Counted from the first letter of the stretch, positions 35,170-46,013 are shown. The stretch: 64,000 bases of DNA from Neodiprion pinetum (GCF_021155775.2 NC_060238.1:11619551-11683550); one strand, 5' to 3'. Made by a program: numbers and translations. Notes: generated by a model from the letters alone, not told the origin.

Positions 35170-35645
35170 ACATCGATAAGATTATGCCATCACTCGAACG
35201 AACCTTATAGATTGTTTACGTCAAAATACATGAGATACGATTCCACGTTACTAGGATCAAAATCTTTTCCTATAAACCTGTTATCGGCCCAAGCGTGTCG
35301 ATCAGAATATTGTGAATTTACTCCCGTGTACTTGAACATAGCATCGAAAGCAAGTCCCGGCACTGTGTAGTAGTGCAGCGGATGTAAATCATATGTTCTG
35401 AGATATCTGGTCAGATCACCGTTTTGCGTTTATCAATCTCTATAGCTCTCCATTGGTTCTAAATGGAATTCTCCCCAAACATTTTTAGCATTCTTGTAAT
35501 CGTCGTTTGAAATATTTGCATTACATAGGTGTGAGTAGAAATGCTTATTCGCAGGTAGCCGAGTTTCATCGAGCTTCTCCCAGCAATCAACGTATTCATG
35601 GGAAAAACGTCGTTGCCAGTCATCAAACTGAACTGAGTCTGGTTA
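35170..35645 (-). pseudogene. DNA polymerase B remnant, Polinton/adintovirus-like
   Basis: Minus-strand fragments in changing frames resemble the family-B, protein-primed type polymerase of Polinton/Maverick and adintovirus-like elements. A segment at about 35465-35615 matches the conserved stretch before the polymerase core (C-W-E-K-L-D-E-T-R-L-P; then F-Y-S-H-L and N-A-K-N-V-W). A second at about 35330-35370 has H-Y-Y-T-V-P-G-L-A-F-D-A-M. The motif-A region (about 35210-35235) has D-V-N-N-L followed by a stop where Tyr is expected. Several stops and frameshifts make it dead. Family recognition is from memory of conserved blocks. Confidence 0.55.
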
Positions 35646-35916
35646 TCGCAGAATTTACGCGTGGTATGATTATCTGCATTACTTGAATACGTGGAAAGTT
35701 TATGGAAAGGATGCTGCTAGCCATAAAAATCAAAACGAATCGATAAATCTCAAGCACATTATTGTTCCATCAACCCATTCGTTAATGAGATATATTTTTC
35801 GTTATTTATTGGCAGCAGCGTAATTTTATGGGGAGATTTTGATGATAGGGATTTTAATAAAAATTGCGTATCCAATAGGGTTGATGAATTGTGTAAAACT
35901 GATGGAATTGTGAATC
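35646..35916. other. non-coding
   Basis: Nothing recognisable between the polymerase remnant and the following frame. Confidence 0.4.
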
Positions 35917-36290
35917 GTGTTAATGTTTACAACGGTCAGGAATATGAATATTTTTACATACGTTAATTCTAAATCAATCTGTTTCGAAAGACATGTCAGA
36001 AATCAAATTATTGCTTTACATAATGTTATCGTACTACAACAATGCGGATTGGAAAATGTTGTGATGCATACCGCACTCTCGACAGCTCCGCTAGAATCTA
36101 CTGAATTTGTATTTTCAAACATGAATCAGCCCGGTTACATCAACTATATTGCATGGGAAGTAGTACGTGTAACAAAATGAGAACCACTAGACGACAGAAC
36201 AAGTAAAATGAGCGAATGTTACCAAGAGTTTCCCCATCTATAGAGGAATCGGAAGTTTTTTCGTGTTACCGGGAAACCTGCAGAAGATTA
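35917..36290 (+). pseudogene. possible chuvirus-like glycoprotein remnant
   Basis: An 87-codon frame (35917-36180), continuing past a TGA and a TAG in the same frame. P-G-Y-I-N-Y-I-A-W-E-V-V-R-V and, after the first stop, C-Y-Q-E-F-P resemble blocks of glycoproteins of chuvirus-like negative-strand viruses, which are also known as env-like genes of some arthropod BEL elements. The resemblance is from memory and short. It could equally be an unrelated decayed gene. Only fragments remain. Confidence 0.3.
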
Positions 36291-36665
36291 AATTATATTA
36301 GGTTGGCTAGGTTGTACAGTCTCGAGTTGGGATAGGTTATGGGTTGAATTGTAGTGTCTTGGGTCAAGTTAGGTTATGTTAAGTGGGAGTAGCCTTGACG
36401 TAGGTCAGGTTGTAGAAACCTCAAAGCCGTCGCGCCAACCGCGAATTGCTCAGGAATCATTGAACTATCGAAGCTAGCAATCAAGCTTGATCGAATAAAT
36501 CATTTCAGAAAGTATTTTATCAATTGAGGTTAGGTTGGGCAGTCTTGGATTAGAATAGGTTATATTAGGTTGGGTTGTAGTGTCTTGGGTCAAGTTAGGT
36601 TACGTTAGGTCATGTCCTACCGTCTTAGGTCAGGTTAGCTTTCACTCCGCTGGGTTGGGTCGGGT
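36290..36665. repeat. degenerate TTAGGT-rich repeat with ~226 bp period
   Basis: Many AGGTTAGGTT and TTAGGTTGGG-like words. GTAGTGTCTTGGGTCAAG recurs at 36351 and 36577. The words resemble the insect telomere unit TTAGG but are strongly degenerate. Confidence 0.6.
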
Positions 36666-38100
36666 TGGAGCTATGGATGATATAGGCAGGGAGGACTATC
36701 TCCGCGTACAGAAATCGTCCGTAAAGCCGAGGCAAAGAAATTGAGATCGCGTCGCTGCGTGAAAAATTATATCCATTTTTCAAACTTCACTGAGTTGACG
36801 AGTTATAAAAGTACATAGTTAGTAAAGAAAAAAATGGTTCTCGAATTAAAGAAGATTTCTGTAAGTACCAAGTCTCGTCATCTTGCTCATAATAAATGTT
36901 TTTATCGTAACATGTTTAAGAGTTTTTAAATCGTTCAATTATTTGTGTTCATATGTGCAAAGAAAAAGTATTCAAGCTTTGGGAATTCTTCATTTCAATT
37001 TATTGTTCATTGTTCATGATAGTGTTCTGCGGCGCATGGTTTTCGCTCTTTTTATTTGAAGTGTTTGTGTAGCATTTTAATCCAAATTTGGTTGTTCATC
37101 CTTGTTTACAGTATCTGCTGAGGGCTCTGGAGTCTCTAGGCTGAGTCAGTATAAAGGATTTTTAGAAACGCCGCCAACGTGGGGAGGAAATTCGAAGCGA
37201 AATTGCATGTTTTTGAGGGCTAGCTGATGACTGCCGATGGCAGGGTGACGATTTCATAGACTTCTCCGGCATCAGATGGTTGATCGATGGGTGGTGGGGG
37301 CAACGCTGCCCCTTCAAGGATTGGGATCACCCGGCGTGACACGCGCCGGAGGCATTTTGGGCGGTTTACGACCCGAATTACGGAACATCTCCCCCTATGC
37401 CTCTTTTTTTAAATGCTTCAAAATAAAAACAAAGGGTTTTATATCGACCCGTTATATATGTATCATATTCGATTGTGTCTATGAATTAAAACTCATTTCC
37501 TCTCCAAATAACTTGTAAGTTAGTTATAGATTATTTTCAGGTCAAGCTGTGAATTTTTTTCGATATAGCGTCATTTATCTTGGTTACATAACGTTGGTAA
37601 AATTTGGTTCGATGTTGTGTCGTGACCTTTTTGTTTGGGGATTCTTCTAAGAAATTTTCAATGCTATTTTGATTCACTGAAACGTTTGTGCTATTCGTAA
37701 TACCGTTTATTGTTTGCATTTCCACGTCTTGATTTTGATCTTGTGCTCGTCTAGTATCGTTTGATTGACTTGGTATTTTGCCAGATCGTTATCTATGCAT
37801 GTACGGAGATTTAATTATTGCTCTTGTTGTTGTTGTTGTTATTGTTATTATTATTATTGTGATTATTATTATTGTTATTTTTATTATTATTAATGATGAT
37901 ATGTTACACCTGTATGCATAAGGGAAGAGAATGTGGAGATATTTTGTTGAATTGAATATTTTAGTGTAATTCTTAGACGATTCACAGTGTCTGTGTGAAA
38001 AATGTGCATGCATCGGGTTGCAAGCCGGTGTGTTCACCGATCCAGGATTGTGAGTGGGGAGAGGTTGTGAAATTGATCAATGTGGCTGTCCGTGTGGTTA
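36666..38100. other. non-coding, with a short TTG/TTA microsatellite
   Basis: A TTG/TTA microsatellite lies at about 37823-37890. A GC-rich block at 37275-37400 has no recognisable content. No gene is seen. Confidence 0.5.
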
Positions 38101-38109
38101 AGCAAAAAT

Positions 38110-38530
38110 CAAAAACCCGCACACCCCCAACTACCGTTGGGTCATGTGATGGGGAAAAAAATTGGTCAACGACAAAGCAGGTAGTGGGCAGCGCGCAGTG
38201 GTGACTGTGTGGAGGGCTGCAGTGGTGGACCGCCGCAGCCATCGAAGTATAAAAAAATTTTATGACAAACAAGTCTGAGCCTGCACACCCCAACCCTCAT
38301 CAGCGTGGGGCATGTGATGGGAAAATCGGTCAACGAAAAGTAGGTAGCGAGCAGTGTTTTGCGTGAGAAATATCTTGTCTTGTCGACTCTTGACCGGATG
38401 CTTTGTGCACATACAGTTTTGGGGTTTATGACTCTTTATAGGGAACAAGTCCGAGTGTGCACACCCCCAACCATATTAGCGTGGAGCATGTGATGGGAAA
38501 AATTGATCATCAAAAAAGCAGGTAGCGATC
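38110..38530. repeat. ~170 bp tandem repeat, 3 units
   Basis: CATGTGATGG occurs at 38143, 38311 and 38487. Each is preceded by a CACACCCCC/CACACCCC block and followed by a GGTCAACGA/GATCATCAA and GCAGGTAG or GTAGGTAG block. Confidence 0.75.
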
Positions 38531-38954
38531 TCTTGAGAAAATTTTCCCAGCTCATACTGTTGTCGCGTTACATTTTTGCCTGTATGTCACAAGGCGTACA
38601 CCCTATGAACGATTGGCTGATTGGTTTTTGCTCGGTGGTGGTGAGCGTGTCTCCTTCCATACAAATCCGAATAGCTGTTTGAAACTTTTCTAGCATTTTG
38701 AAAAATCTCTCGTGCAGAAGCAGGTGTTTGACAAAGTGAGTGGTGAAAAAAGGTGTTCATTCGAAAACCCGTAGACTTAAACGAGTTTCTACTTTAGTGT
38801 GTACTTTATAGGATATATAGTGCTACACCAATCCTCTTACGATACTGCAAATGCCAATTCAATTTCCGTAATGATTATCACATTTGATTAGTATGTTAGC
38901 GAAGTTTTTCGATTTGTTTCAATTTTTCAGTATTCAGCATCATTCCCTCGATTC
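38531..38954. other. non-coding, nothing recognised
   Basis: No frame or repeat structure that I can support. Confidence 0.4.
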
Positions 38955-39170
38955 CACTCTATTTCTCTCTTTTTCTATCTATTTATTTATTTATTTTATT
39001 TATTTTATTCATTTCATTTATTAAATTTATGTTATTTATTTCATTTATTTTATTCATTTTAATTATCTTCTTTATCTTCTTTATTTTATTTATTTTATTT
39101 ATTTCATTTATTTCATTTATTTTATTTATTTTATTCATCCTATTTATTTCATTTGTATTATTTATTTCAC
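38955..39170. repeat. TTTA/TTCA microsatellite
   Basis: Interrupted TTTATTTA, TTCATTTA and related runs that end directly at the capsid-like frame. Confidence 0.9.
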
Positions 39171-39171
39171 T

Positions 39172-39840
39172 CCGGAAATCCAGCTACTCAACTACATCTC
39201 TCAGGATCCGGCCATATCCATGAGTTTTCGTTCTTGGGAAACGTACGTGTATCCCATGCTTCCATCAACAACGCGGCATATATGGTCGGTCAAGACATCG
39301 ACGCAGCTTGAGAAGCCGAGATATGTCGTTCTAGGATTTCAAACTGCAAGGAGAAACGAGTCGCTGAGAAATGCCAGCGTATTCGATCATTGTCGGATCA
39401 GAGATGTAAAACTCTTCCTCAACTCATAGTGTTATCCCTACGGAAACATGAATCTTGATCTGTACAATAATCAATATGCCATTCTCTATGATATGTATGT
39501 TCGGTTTCAAATGACCTACTATAACAAAGAAGCCGAGCCTTTGCTATCGAAGCGTGAATTTATAAACCAAGCTTCCCTTATCGTCATCGATTGCTCCAAG
39601 CAGAACGAAACATTGAAAACTGGACCTGTGGACATTCGATTAGAATTTGACTCTAGCATTACGTCCCCACCACACACTTCTGTCTACTGCATGATCTCGC
39701 ATAACCGCATTGTTGAATATAATCCGATTAGTTGCACTATAAAAAAATTGATACAAGTCAATTTTGAAATAATAATATGTTTAATTAACATGGATATTGG
39801 AAATTATATGTATAATTTTACTCGTGAAAATTTAGAATAA
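39172..39840 (+). pseudogene. double-jelly-roll capsid-like protein, C-terminal part
   Basis: The frame enters directly from the microsatellite, so the N-terminal part is missing. It reads F-R-S-W-E-T-Y-V-Y-P-M-L-P, then T-S-T-Q-L-E-K-P-R-Y-V-V-L-G-F-Q-T, and after an in-frame TAG (39427) Y-P-Y-G-N-M-N-L-D and L-Y-D-M-Y-V-R-F-Q-M-T-Y-Y. These blocks match the double-jelly-roll-like proteins of insect genomes, related to major capsid proteins of Polinton/adintovirus-like elements (from memory). The frame then continues to 39840 with a less conserved tail. The stop lies where Gln is expected. About 4 kb left, the polymerase remnant belongs to the same kind of element, but on the other strand. 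Confidence 0.6.
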
Positions 39841-40136
39841 GATAATATAGAATAAAATAAAAAAACTGAATGTAATTGATGTTGAATGAAAAAATTGTTA
39901 AAAGCATTCAAAACGTCATTTTAAACCTTCCTTCAGGGGTCATTTCCTGGAATTTTTTCAATAGATCTAACGGGTTTTCACCCTGGCCGATTTATGTGCA
40001 GCTTTCTGGCGCCAAACAAGTCTCGACAGGAATTATTTTGGGTGTGCGCGCGCGCTCGCGCGTGTATGTGTGTGTGTGTGTGTCAAATCCTATGAAAATA
40101 GTCATCTTGCGGCAAACCGCGAAAATGATCAGCAGA
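39841..40136. other. non-coding, with a GT/CG dinucleotide run
   Basis: A GTGTGCGCGCGCGC run and a TGTGTGTGTG run lie at about 40040-40082. No gene. Confidence 0.6.
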
Positions 40137-40255
40137 GGGGGGGGGGGAGGGGGTGTTGCGCCGCGAATTTGGGGGGGGGGGGGTCACGCCGCGCATTTAG
40201 GGCTGGGAGGGGGTAACGCCGCGGCTATAGGGGGGCTAGGGGGGAGCTAGGGGGG
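40137..40255 (+). repeat. G-rich tract, quadruplex-capable
   Basis: At least eight runs of five or more G within 120 bp, interleaved with GCCGCG-containing spacers recurring about every 35 bp (GTTGCGCCGCGAATT, GTCACGCCGCGCATTT, GTAACGCCGCGGCTAT). Confidence 0.85.
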
Positions 40256-40708
40256 AGCGCGCCATTGTATGATCCAGAACCGGCGTATATATACACTAGT
40301 TACATTGATGTTGATGTAAGTTGACCAATGAGAAGCTGCTTTGTGGGTCCCATGTGACGTAACGAGGAGGTGACGTATTTGCCGGGATGTGGTATACACA
40401 TTGGATGGTAAAGCATATTACATAACAGCAGCTTTGGTGTTTCAAATCAATGTAACTGAACGTGACATGCTTAACATTATCACGTCAACATTAAGAGTTA
40501 CGTTCATGCTATGAACGATTTCAGGCAACTGCAATATGTGTTATCGAACTCTGTGGATATAGCAATTACGTTTGTAATATTCGCTTAATAATTGTAACTC
40601 TGATGTCAAAGTTGTGTCCAAATAAAGTAACTGTTACATTTATTTGACATAGAAACAAATGTAATTGTAACATCAATGTTATCTCAAAATAAATGTAACC
40701 CTCATGAA
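40256..40708. other. non-coding; weak inverted repeat
   Basis: GTTACATTGATGTT at about 40299 has an inverted partner (AACATCAATGTTAT) at about 40668. This may be an old MITE, but no target duplication is visible. Confidence 0.35.
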
Positions 40709-40777
40709 TAAATTGAAATTATATATATCATAGAGTCTTGGTGATCGGTCAATTAAGAAAACGTATTTTTAGTTAAC

Positions 40778-40806
40778 GTTTCGACCCGGATATGGGCCCT
40801 CCTCAG
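40778..40806 (-). ncRNA. hammerhead-like ribozyme core, left arm
   Basis: On the minus strand: CTGAGGA, a stem II region, then GAAAC, the two conserved hammerhead boxes. It is identical in the right arm. Known Penelope-like elements carry hammerhead motifs near their ends (established). Stem I is not evident here, so activity is unproven. Confidence 0.45.
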
Positions 40807-41462
40807 AACGATTTATTTAAAAACTGTCAAAAATAACAAAAAGAATTTTATAATATAAATAATGGTACTAGAAGTAATCAGACATAAATATTGTAGATGT
40901 AATACTCTTAGAGCTATGAGATATTGTTGATAGTAAGAACCTTATGATTAATTGAGATAAGGATGTTTTTTAGTGTTATTTACCTTCTGAGTTAAGTAAG
41001 TGGACTAAGATGTAGTCGAATTCACAATTACAATTGGTGGAAACAGTGTTCTTTTGAGTGACGGTAGACTATGTCAATCTTCAAGTTATTTTATATGTGG
41101 GAGTTAAAAGTTGGTAGTCATTAATTAAAAAGATTAAAGAACTATGTTTCTTCACAGTCAGTATGTCAATGTGTAAAAAGGTTATTGAAGAAGGTCGTTT
41201 TAGCAATGAACTTAATTCACAGGTGTCAATAAAGTGGAGGTAGGCTCTTTATAATTAAGTTCTACATGTCTAACGAAATATTGTTGGTTGAACCAATTGA
41301 GTCAACAGGTGAATAACGACTGATGGGAGAAAACAATGTAATCCGGAGTGAAGGTGAACCTCTTATAAACAATTATACAGAAAAACAATAAATATTTTGT
41401 AAGAAAGTCATGTAGAACGGACTGTAAATGGGGACAAAATAATTTTTTGTATGTAGTTAAGG

Positions 41463-43151
41463 TTAAACAATATTTGTTGTGTGGGCGGAGATTAGAGGTT
41501 TGTAAATATTGCTTAAATGTTCAACATCTTGTCTAAGATTAACAGAATTGGTATGACCTACAATGTTGCACATTTCTAATAACAGTCTTCTATAATAATT
41601 GTTTTCTTCGCAAAGGATGTTTGTGTTGTCGTAATTAAAAGTGTGTTGTTTATCGATACTATGTTTCGTTAGAGCTGTGTGCCGTTCTTCAATCTCATGT
41701 ATGTTGCGTTGGTGTTCCCTAATTCTAGTATTGAGATGTCGACTCGTTTGACCTATGTAGACTTGATTGCAGTCATTGCATGGTATTTTATACACGACAT
41801 TAGATCGTTTGCCTATGGGGATCTTGTCTTTGCCAGTATCAAAAACTAGTTGTAGATCTTTTGAATTTTTTCCAACAAACTTTACATTATATTTGGCGAA
41901 TAAACGATTAAGTGACTCAAATAGGCCGGCTACATATGGAATGGGGATATATGTGGTAGCAGGTCTATTGCTATCTTCAGCGGGAGCAGAGTCAATATTA
42001 TGGTCAAGTATGTTGTTGATGTAGGTACGTCTCTTATTAATTTGTTGTTGTAATGGGCCATAAGGATAATCATTCGATCTTGGTACGTTGTATATGAGCG
42101 CCAGGTTTTTTTCTTGGAACTCTGTACCAGCTAGTTTGATAGCTCTGTCAACAAGGTTAAAGATGGTGCCTATTTTGAAGGACAAAGGATGGTGAGAGTT
42201 AAAATTCAGGTATCTTTGTGACCATGTTTTTTTGTGAAACCAATCTGTCTTGATATAATTATTGTTGTGTATCAACAAAACGTCTAAGAAACAAATGGCA
42301 TTATTTTCTTCTGTTTCGATAGTGAATTGTAATCTAGGATGGTACCCGTTAAAAATATTAAGGGTGTGATGTATTTTTTCATTTGGAACGGCAGTAAGAA
42401 TATCATCCACGTATCGAAAATAGAACGGTAAATTAAAACCTAGATCGTTTATGCAAGAAGTTTCCAGGTCTTCCATGACGAGGTCTGACAGAATTGGGGA
42501 AAGAGGAGATCCCATAGGCAAACCAAATTGTTGTGCATAAGTATCATTATTAAATTTAAAAATTGCGGAGTCAAAACATATTTTTAAGGCTTTTTCAAGT
42601 TCACTAAGGGGAATTGGAATCTTATTTTCCAAAGAAGCCCAACGATTGTTTATTGCACGCAATGCGAGATCTGTAGGAACATTGGTAAACAGTGAGATTA
42701 CATCTAAAGATATTAACGTGTAATTGTCCGGGATAATCAATGTTTTAATTTTATCAACTAATAAAAAGCTATTCTTAACTCTCGAGATGGGAGGTGTGAT
42801 ATTGGTGGTGAGCCATGAATTGATAGTTTTAGCTAAGGTATAGGTTGGGCTATTAACAAATGAGACTATTATTCTCAAAGGGACATCCTCTTTGTGAATT
42901 TTTGGAAGCCCATATGCGCGTGGAGGGACACTATTGTACGTAGAAATGTTTCTATGTAGATTTTTGGTTATAAGTTTAGAGGTAAACCAATTAAAAGTGA
43001 GATTATTCACCCTATTTTGTAGGGAGTTACACAAATCATATCTAGTAATTCTATAAGTACTGGTGTCAGAAAGCTGCTGTCTCATTTTTTTATTATACGT
43101 GTCTCTATACATAGCAACCGACGTATTACCTTTGTCAGCTTTTAATATCAT
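41463..43151 (-). CDS. Penelope RT/GIY-YIG protein, minus copy
   Basis: An open frame of 562 codons, differing from the plus copy by at least one residue (Lys where the plus copy has Glu, after P-P-I-S-R-V). The RT has L-K-A-D-K-G-N-T, R-A-Y-G-L-P-K-I-H-K, L-P-M-G-S-P-L-S-P and catalytic Y-V-D-D (about residue 247). The C-terminal GIY-YIG domain (about 450-545) reads V-Y-K-I-P-C-N-D-C, Y-I-G-Q-T-S-R and R-E-H-Q-R-N-I-H. Upstream the frame is closed by a TAA next to an A10 run, exactly as in the plus copy. The ATG given is simply the first one after that stop; the true N terminus lay further upstream. Confidence 0.85.
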   Translation of the reverse strand: MILKADKGNTSVAMYRDTYNKKMRQQLSDTSTYRITRYDLCNSLQNRVNNLTFNWFTSKLITKNLHRNISTYNSVPPRAYGLPKIHKEDVPLRIIVSFVNSPTYTLAKTINSWLTTNITPPISRVKNSFLLVDKIKTLIIPDNYTLISLDVISLFTNVPTDLALRAINNRWASLENKIPIPLSELEKALKICFDSAIFKFNNDTYAQQFGLPMGSPLSPILSDLVMEDLETSCINDLGFNLPFYFRYVDDILTAVPNEKIHHTLNIFNGYHPRLQFTIETEENNAICFLDVLLIHNNNYIKTDWFHKKTWSQRYLNFNSHHPLSFKIGTIFNLVDRAIKLAGTEFQEKNLALIYNVPRSNDYPYGPLQQQINKRRTYINNILDHNIDSAPAEDSNRPATTYIPIPYVAGLFESLNRLFAKYNVKFVGKNSKDLQLVFDTGKDKIPIGKRSNVVYKIPCNDCNQVYIGQTSRHLNTRIREHQRNIHEIEERHTALTKHSIDKQHTFNYDNTNILCEENNYYRRLLLEMCNIVGHTNSVNLRQDVEHLSNIYKPLISAHTTNIV

Positions 43152-43323
43152 AATTTCAGGGTAATTTTTTTTTTAAATCATGGTCTCACGGATTTTTTGA
43201 TCAGTGACATAATTATTGATGTTATTTTTGGGGTACTTTGGGAAAACAAGTACACGGTTGGTGAAATCGGATCTAACTTGATTTCTTGACTCATTTGGAA
43301 AACTCGTAATTTTTTCTTCAAAA

Positions 43324-43647
43324 TTGGAAATGAGGTTGAAGACAGGAAGACAGTTTTCAATTGGAAAAAATAACTGGCTAATAAATCTAACTGATACTCC
43401 TATTCCAGAAAATGTTACCGAAATAGTACAATTAGGTCACAAATTCGGTCGAACATACAACAAACGTGATCTTCCTGTCTTCAACCTCATTTCCAATTTT
43501 GAAGAAAAAATTACGAGTTTTCCAAATGAGTCAAGAAATCAAGTTAGATCCGATTTCACCAACCGTGTACTTGTTTTCCCAAAGTACCCCAAAAATAACA
43601 TCAATAATTATGTCACTGATCAAAAAATCCGTGAGACCATGATTTAA
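43324..43647 (+). pseudogene. Penelope N-terminal segment, plus copy
   Basis: Same frame as the main ORF, separated from it by one TAA (43645). It contains F-V/N-rich conserved blocks such as L-G-H-K-F-G-R-T-Y and F-P-N-E-S-R-N. The part from about 43351 to 43469 is unique to the plus copy and forms the centre of the palindrome, so the plus copy is the longer of the two. The start of the frame (43324-43350) lies in the minus copy's arm and is not native coding. Confidence 0.6.
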
Positions 43648-43668
43648 AAAAAAAATTACCCTGAAATT

Positions 43669-45357
43669 ATGATATTAAAAGCTGACAAAGGTAATACGTC
43701 GGTTGCTATGTATAGAGACACGTATAATAAAAAAATGAGACAGCAGCTTTCTGACACCAGTACTTATAGAATTACTAGATATGATTTGTGTAACTCCCTA
43801 CAAAATAGGGTGAATAATCTCACTTTTAATTGGTTTACCTCTAAACTTATAACCAAAAATCTACATAGAAACATTTCTACGTACAATAGTGTCCCTCCAC
43901 GCGCATATGGGCTTCCAAAAATTCACAAAGAGGATGTCCCTTTGAGAATAATAGTCTCATTTGTTAATAGCCCAACCTATACCTTAGCTAAAACTATCAA
44001 TTCATGGCTCACCACCAATATCACACCTCCCATCTCGAGAGTTGAGAATAGCTTTTTATTAGTTGATAAAATTAAAACATTGATTATCCCGGACAATTAC
44101 ACGTTAATATCTTTAGATGTAATCTCACTGTTTACCAATGTTCCTACAGATCTCGCATTGCGTGCAATAAACAATCGTTGGGCTTCTTTGGAAAATAAGA
44201 TTCCAATTCCCCTTAGTGAGCTTGAAAAAGCCTTAAAAATATGTTTTGACTCCGCAATTTTTAAATTTAATAATGATACTTATGCACAACAATTTGGTTT
44301 GCCTATGGGATCTCCTCTTTCCCCAATTCTGTCAGACCTCGTCATGGAAGACCTGGAAACTTCTTGCATAAACGATCTAGGTTTTAATTTACCGTTCTAT
44401 TTTCGATACGTGGATGATATTCTTACTGCCGTTCCAAATGAAAAAATACATCACACCCTTAATATTTTTAACGGGTACCATCCTAGATTACAATTCACTA
44501 TCGAAACAGAAGAAAATAATGCCATTTGTTTCTTAGACGTTTTGTTGATACACAACAATAATTATATCAAGACAGATTGGTTTCACAAAAAAACATGGTC
44601 ACAAAGATACCTGAATTTTAACTCTCACCATCCTTTGTCCTTCAAAATAGGCACCATCTTTAACCTTGTTGACAGAGCTATCAAACTAGCTGGTACAGAG
44701 TTCCAAGAAAAAAACCTGGCGCTCATATACAACGTACCAAGATCGAATGATTATCCTTATGGCCCATTACAACAACAAATTAATAAGAGACGTACCTACA
44801 TCAACAACATACTTGACCATAATATTGACTCTGCTCCCGCTGAAGATAGCAATAGACCTGCTACCACATATATCCCCATTCCATATGTAGCCGGCCTATT
44901 TGAGTCACTTAATCGTTTATTCGCCAAATATAATGTAAAGTTTGTTGGAAAAAATTCAAAAGATCTACAACTAGTTTTTGATACTGGCAAAGACAAGATC
45001 CCCATAGGCAAACGATCTAATGTCGTGTATAAAATACCATGCAATGACTGCAATCAAGTCTACATAGGTCAAACGAGTCGACATCTCAATACTAGAATTA
45101 GGGAACACCAACGCAACATACATGAGATTGAAGAACGGCACACAGCTCTAACGAAACATAGTATCGATAAACAACACACTTTTAATTACGACAACACAAA
45201 CATCCTTTGCGAAGAAAACAATTATTATAGAAGACTGTTATTAGAAATGTGCAACATTGTAGGTCATACCAATTCTGTTAATCTTAGACAAGATGTTGAA
45301 CATTTAAGCAATATTTACAAACCTCTAATCTCCGCCCACACAACAAATATTGTTTAA
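43669..45357 (+). CDS. Penelope RT/GIY-YIG protein, plus copy
   Basis: A 562-codon frame with a Penelope-type RT and C-terminal GIY-YIG nuclease. RT motifs: S-L-D-V-I-S-L-F-T-N-V-P (about residue 150), G-L-P-M-G-S-P-L-S-P (about 223), F-R-Y-V-D-D-I-L (about 246). The nuclease follows at about 450-545 with a Cys-rich C-N-D-C and the Tyr/Ile/Gly core Y-I-G-Q-T. The RT would copy element RNA, primed at a nick by the nuclease. The preceding segment (43324-43647) is in frame but separated by TAA. Either the family initiates here, or slippage on the adjacent A run or the stop itself has disabled both copies. Confidence 0.87.
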   Translation: MILKADKGNTSVAMYRDTYNKKMRQQLSDTSTYRITRYDLCNSLQNRVNNLTFNWFTSKLITKNLHRNISTYNSVPPRAYGLPKIHKEDVPLRIIVSFVNSPTYTLAKTINSWLTTNITPPISRVENSFLLVDKIKTLIIPDNYTLISLDVISLFTNVPTDLALRAINNRWASLENKIPIPLSELEKALKICFDSAIFKFNNDTYAQQFGLPMGSPLSPILSDLVMEDLETSCINDLGFNLPFYFRYVDDILTAVPNEKIHHTLNIFNGYHPRLQFTIETEENNAICFLDVLLIHNNNYIKTDWFHKKTWSQRYLNFNSHHPLSFKIGTIFNLVDRAIKLAGTEFQEKNLALIYNVPRSNDYPYGPLQQQINKRRTYINNILDHNIDSAPAEDSNRPATTYIPIPYVAGLFESLNRLFAKYNVKFVGKNSKDLQLVFDTGKDKIPIGKRSNVVYKIPCNDCNQVYIGQTSRHLNTRIREHQRNIHEIEERHTALTKHSIDKQHTFNYDNTNILCEENNYYRRLLLEMCNIVGHTNSVNLRQDVEHLSNIYKPLISAHTTNIV

Positions 45358-46013
45358 CCTTAACTACATACAAAAAATTATTTTGTCCCCATTTACAGTC
45401 CGTTCTACATGACTTTCTTACAAAATATTTATTGTTTTTCTGTATAATTGTTTATAAGAGGTTCACCTTCACTCCGGATTACATTGTTTTCTCCCATCAG
45501 TCGTTATTCACCTGTTGACTCAATTGGTTCAACCAACAATATTTCGTTAGACATGTAGAACTTAATTATAAAGAGCCTACCTCCACTTTATTGACACCTG
45601 TGAATTAAGTTCATTGCTAAAACGACCTTCTTCAATAACCTTTTTACACATTGACATACTGACTGTGAAGAAACATAGTTCTTTAATCTTTTTAATTAAT
45701 GACTACCAACTTTTAACTCCCACATATAAAATAACTTGAAGATTGACATAGTCTACCGTCACTCAAAAGAACACTGTTTCCACCAATTGTAATTGTGAAT
45801 TCGACTACATCTTAGTCCACTTACTTAACTCAGAAGGTAAATAACACTAAAAAACATCCTTATCTCAATTAATCATAAGGTTCTTACTATCAACAATATC
45901 TCATAGCTCTAAGAGTATTACATCTACAATATTTATGTCTGATTACTTCTAGTACCATTATTTATATTATAAAATTCTTTTTGTTATTTTTGACAGTTTT
46001 TAAATAAATCGTT

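Noticed and set aside
41767..42024. 85-codon frames on the opposite strand of both Penelope ORFs
   Set aside because: Identical shadows in both arms, antisense to the GIY-YIG domain.
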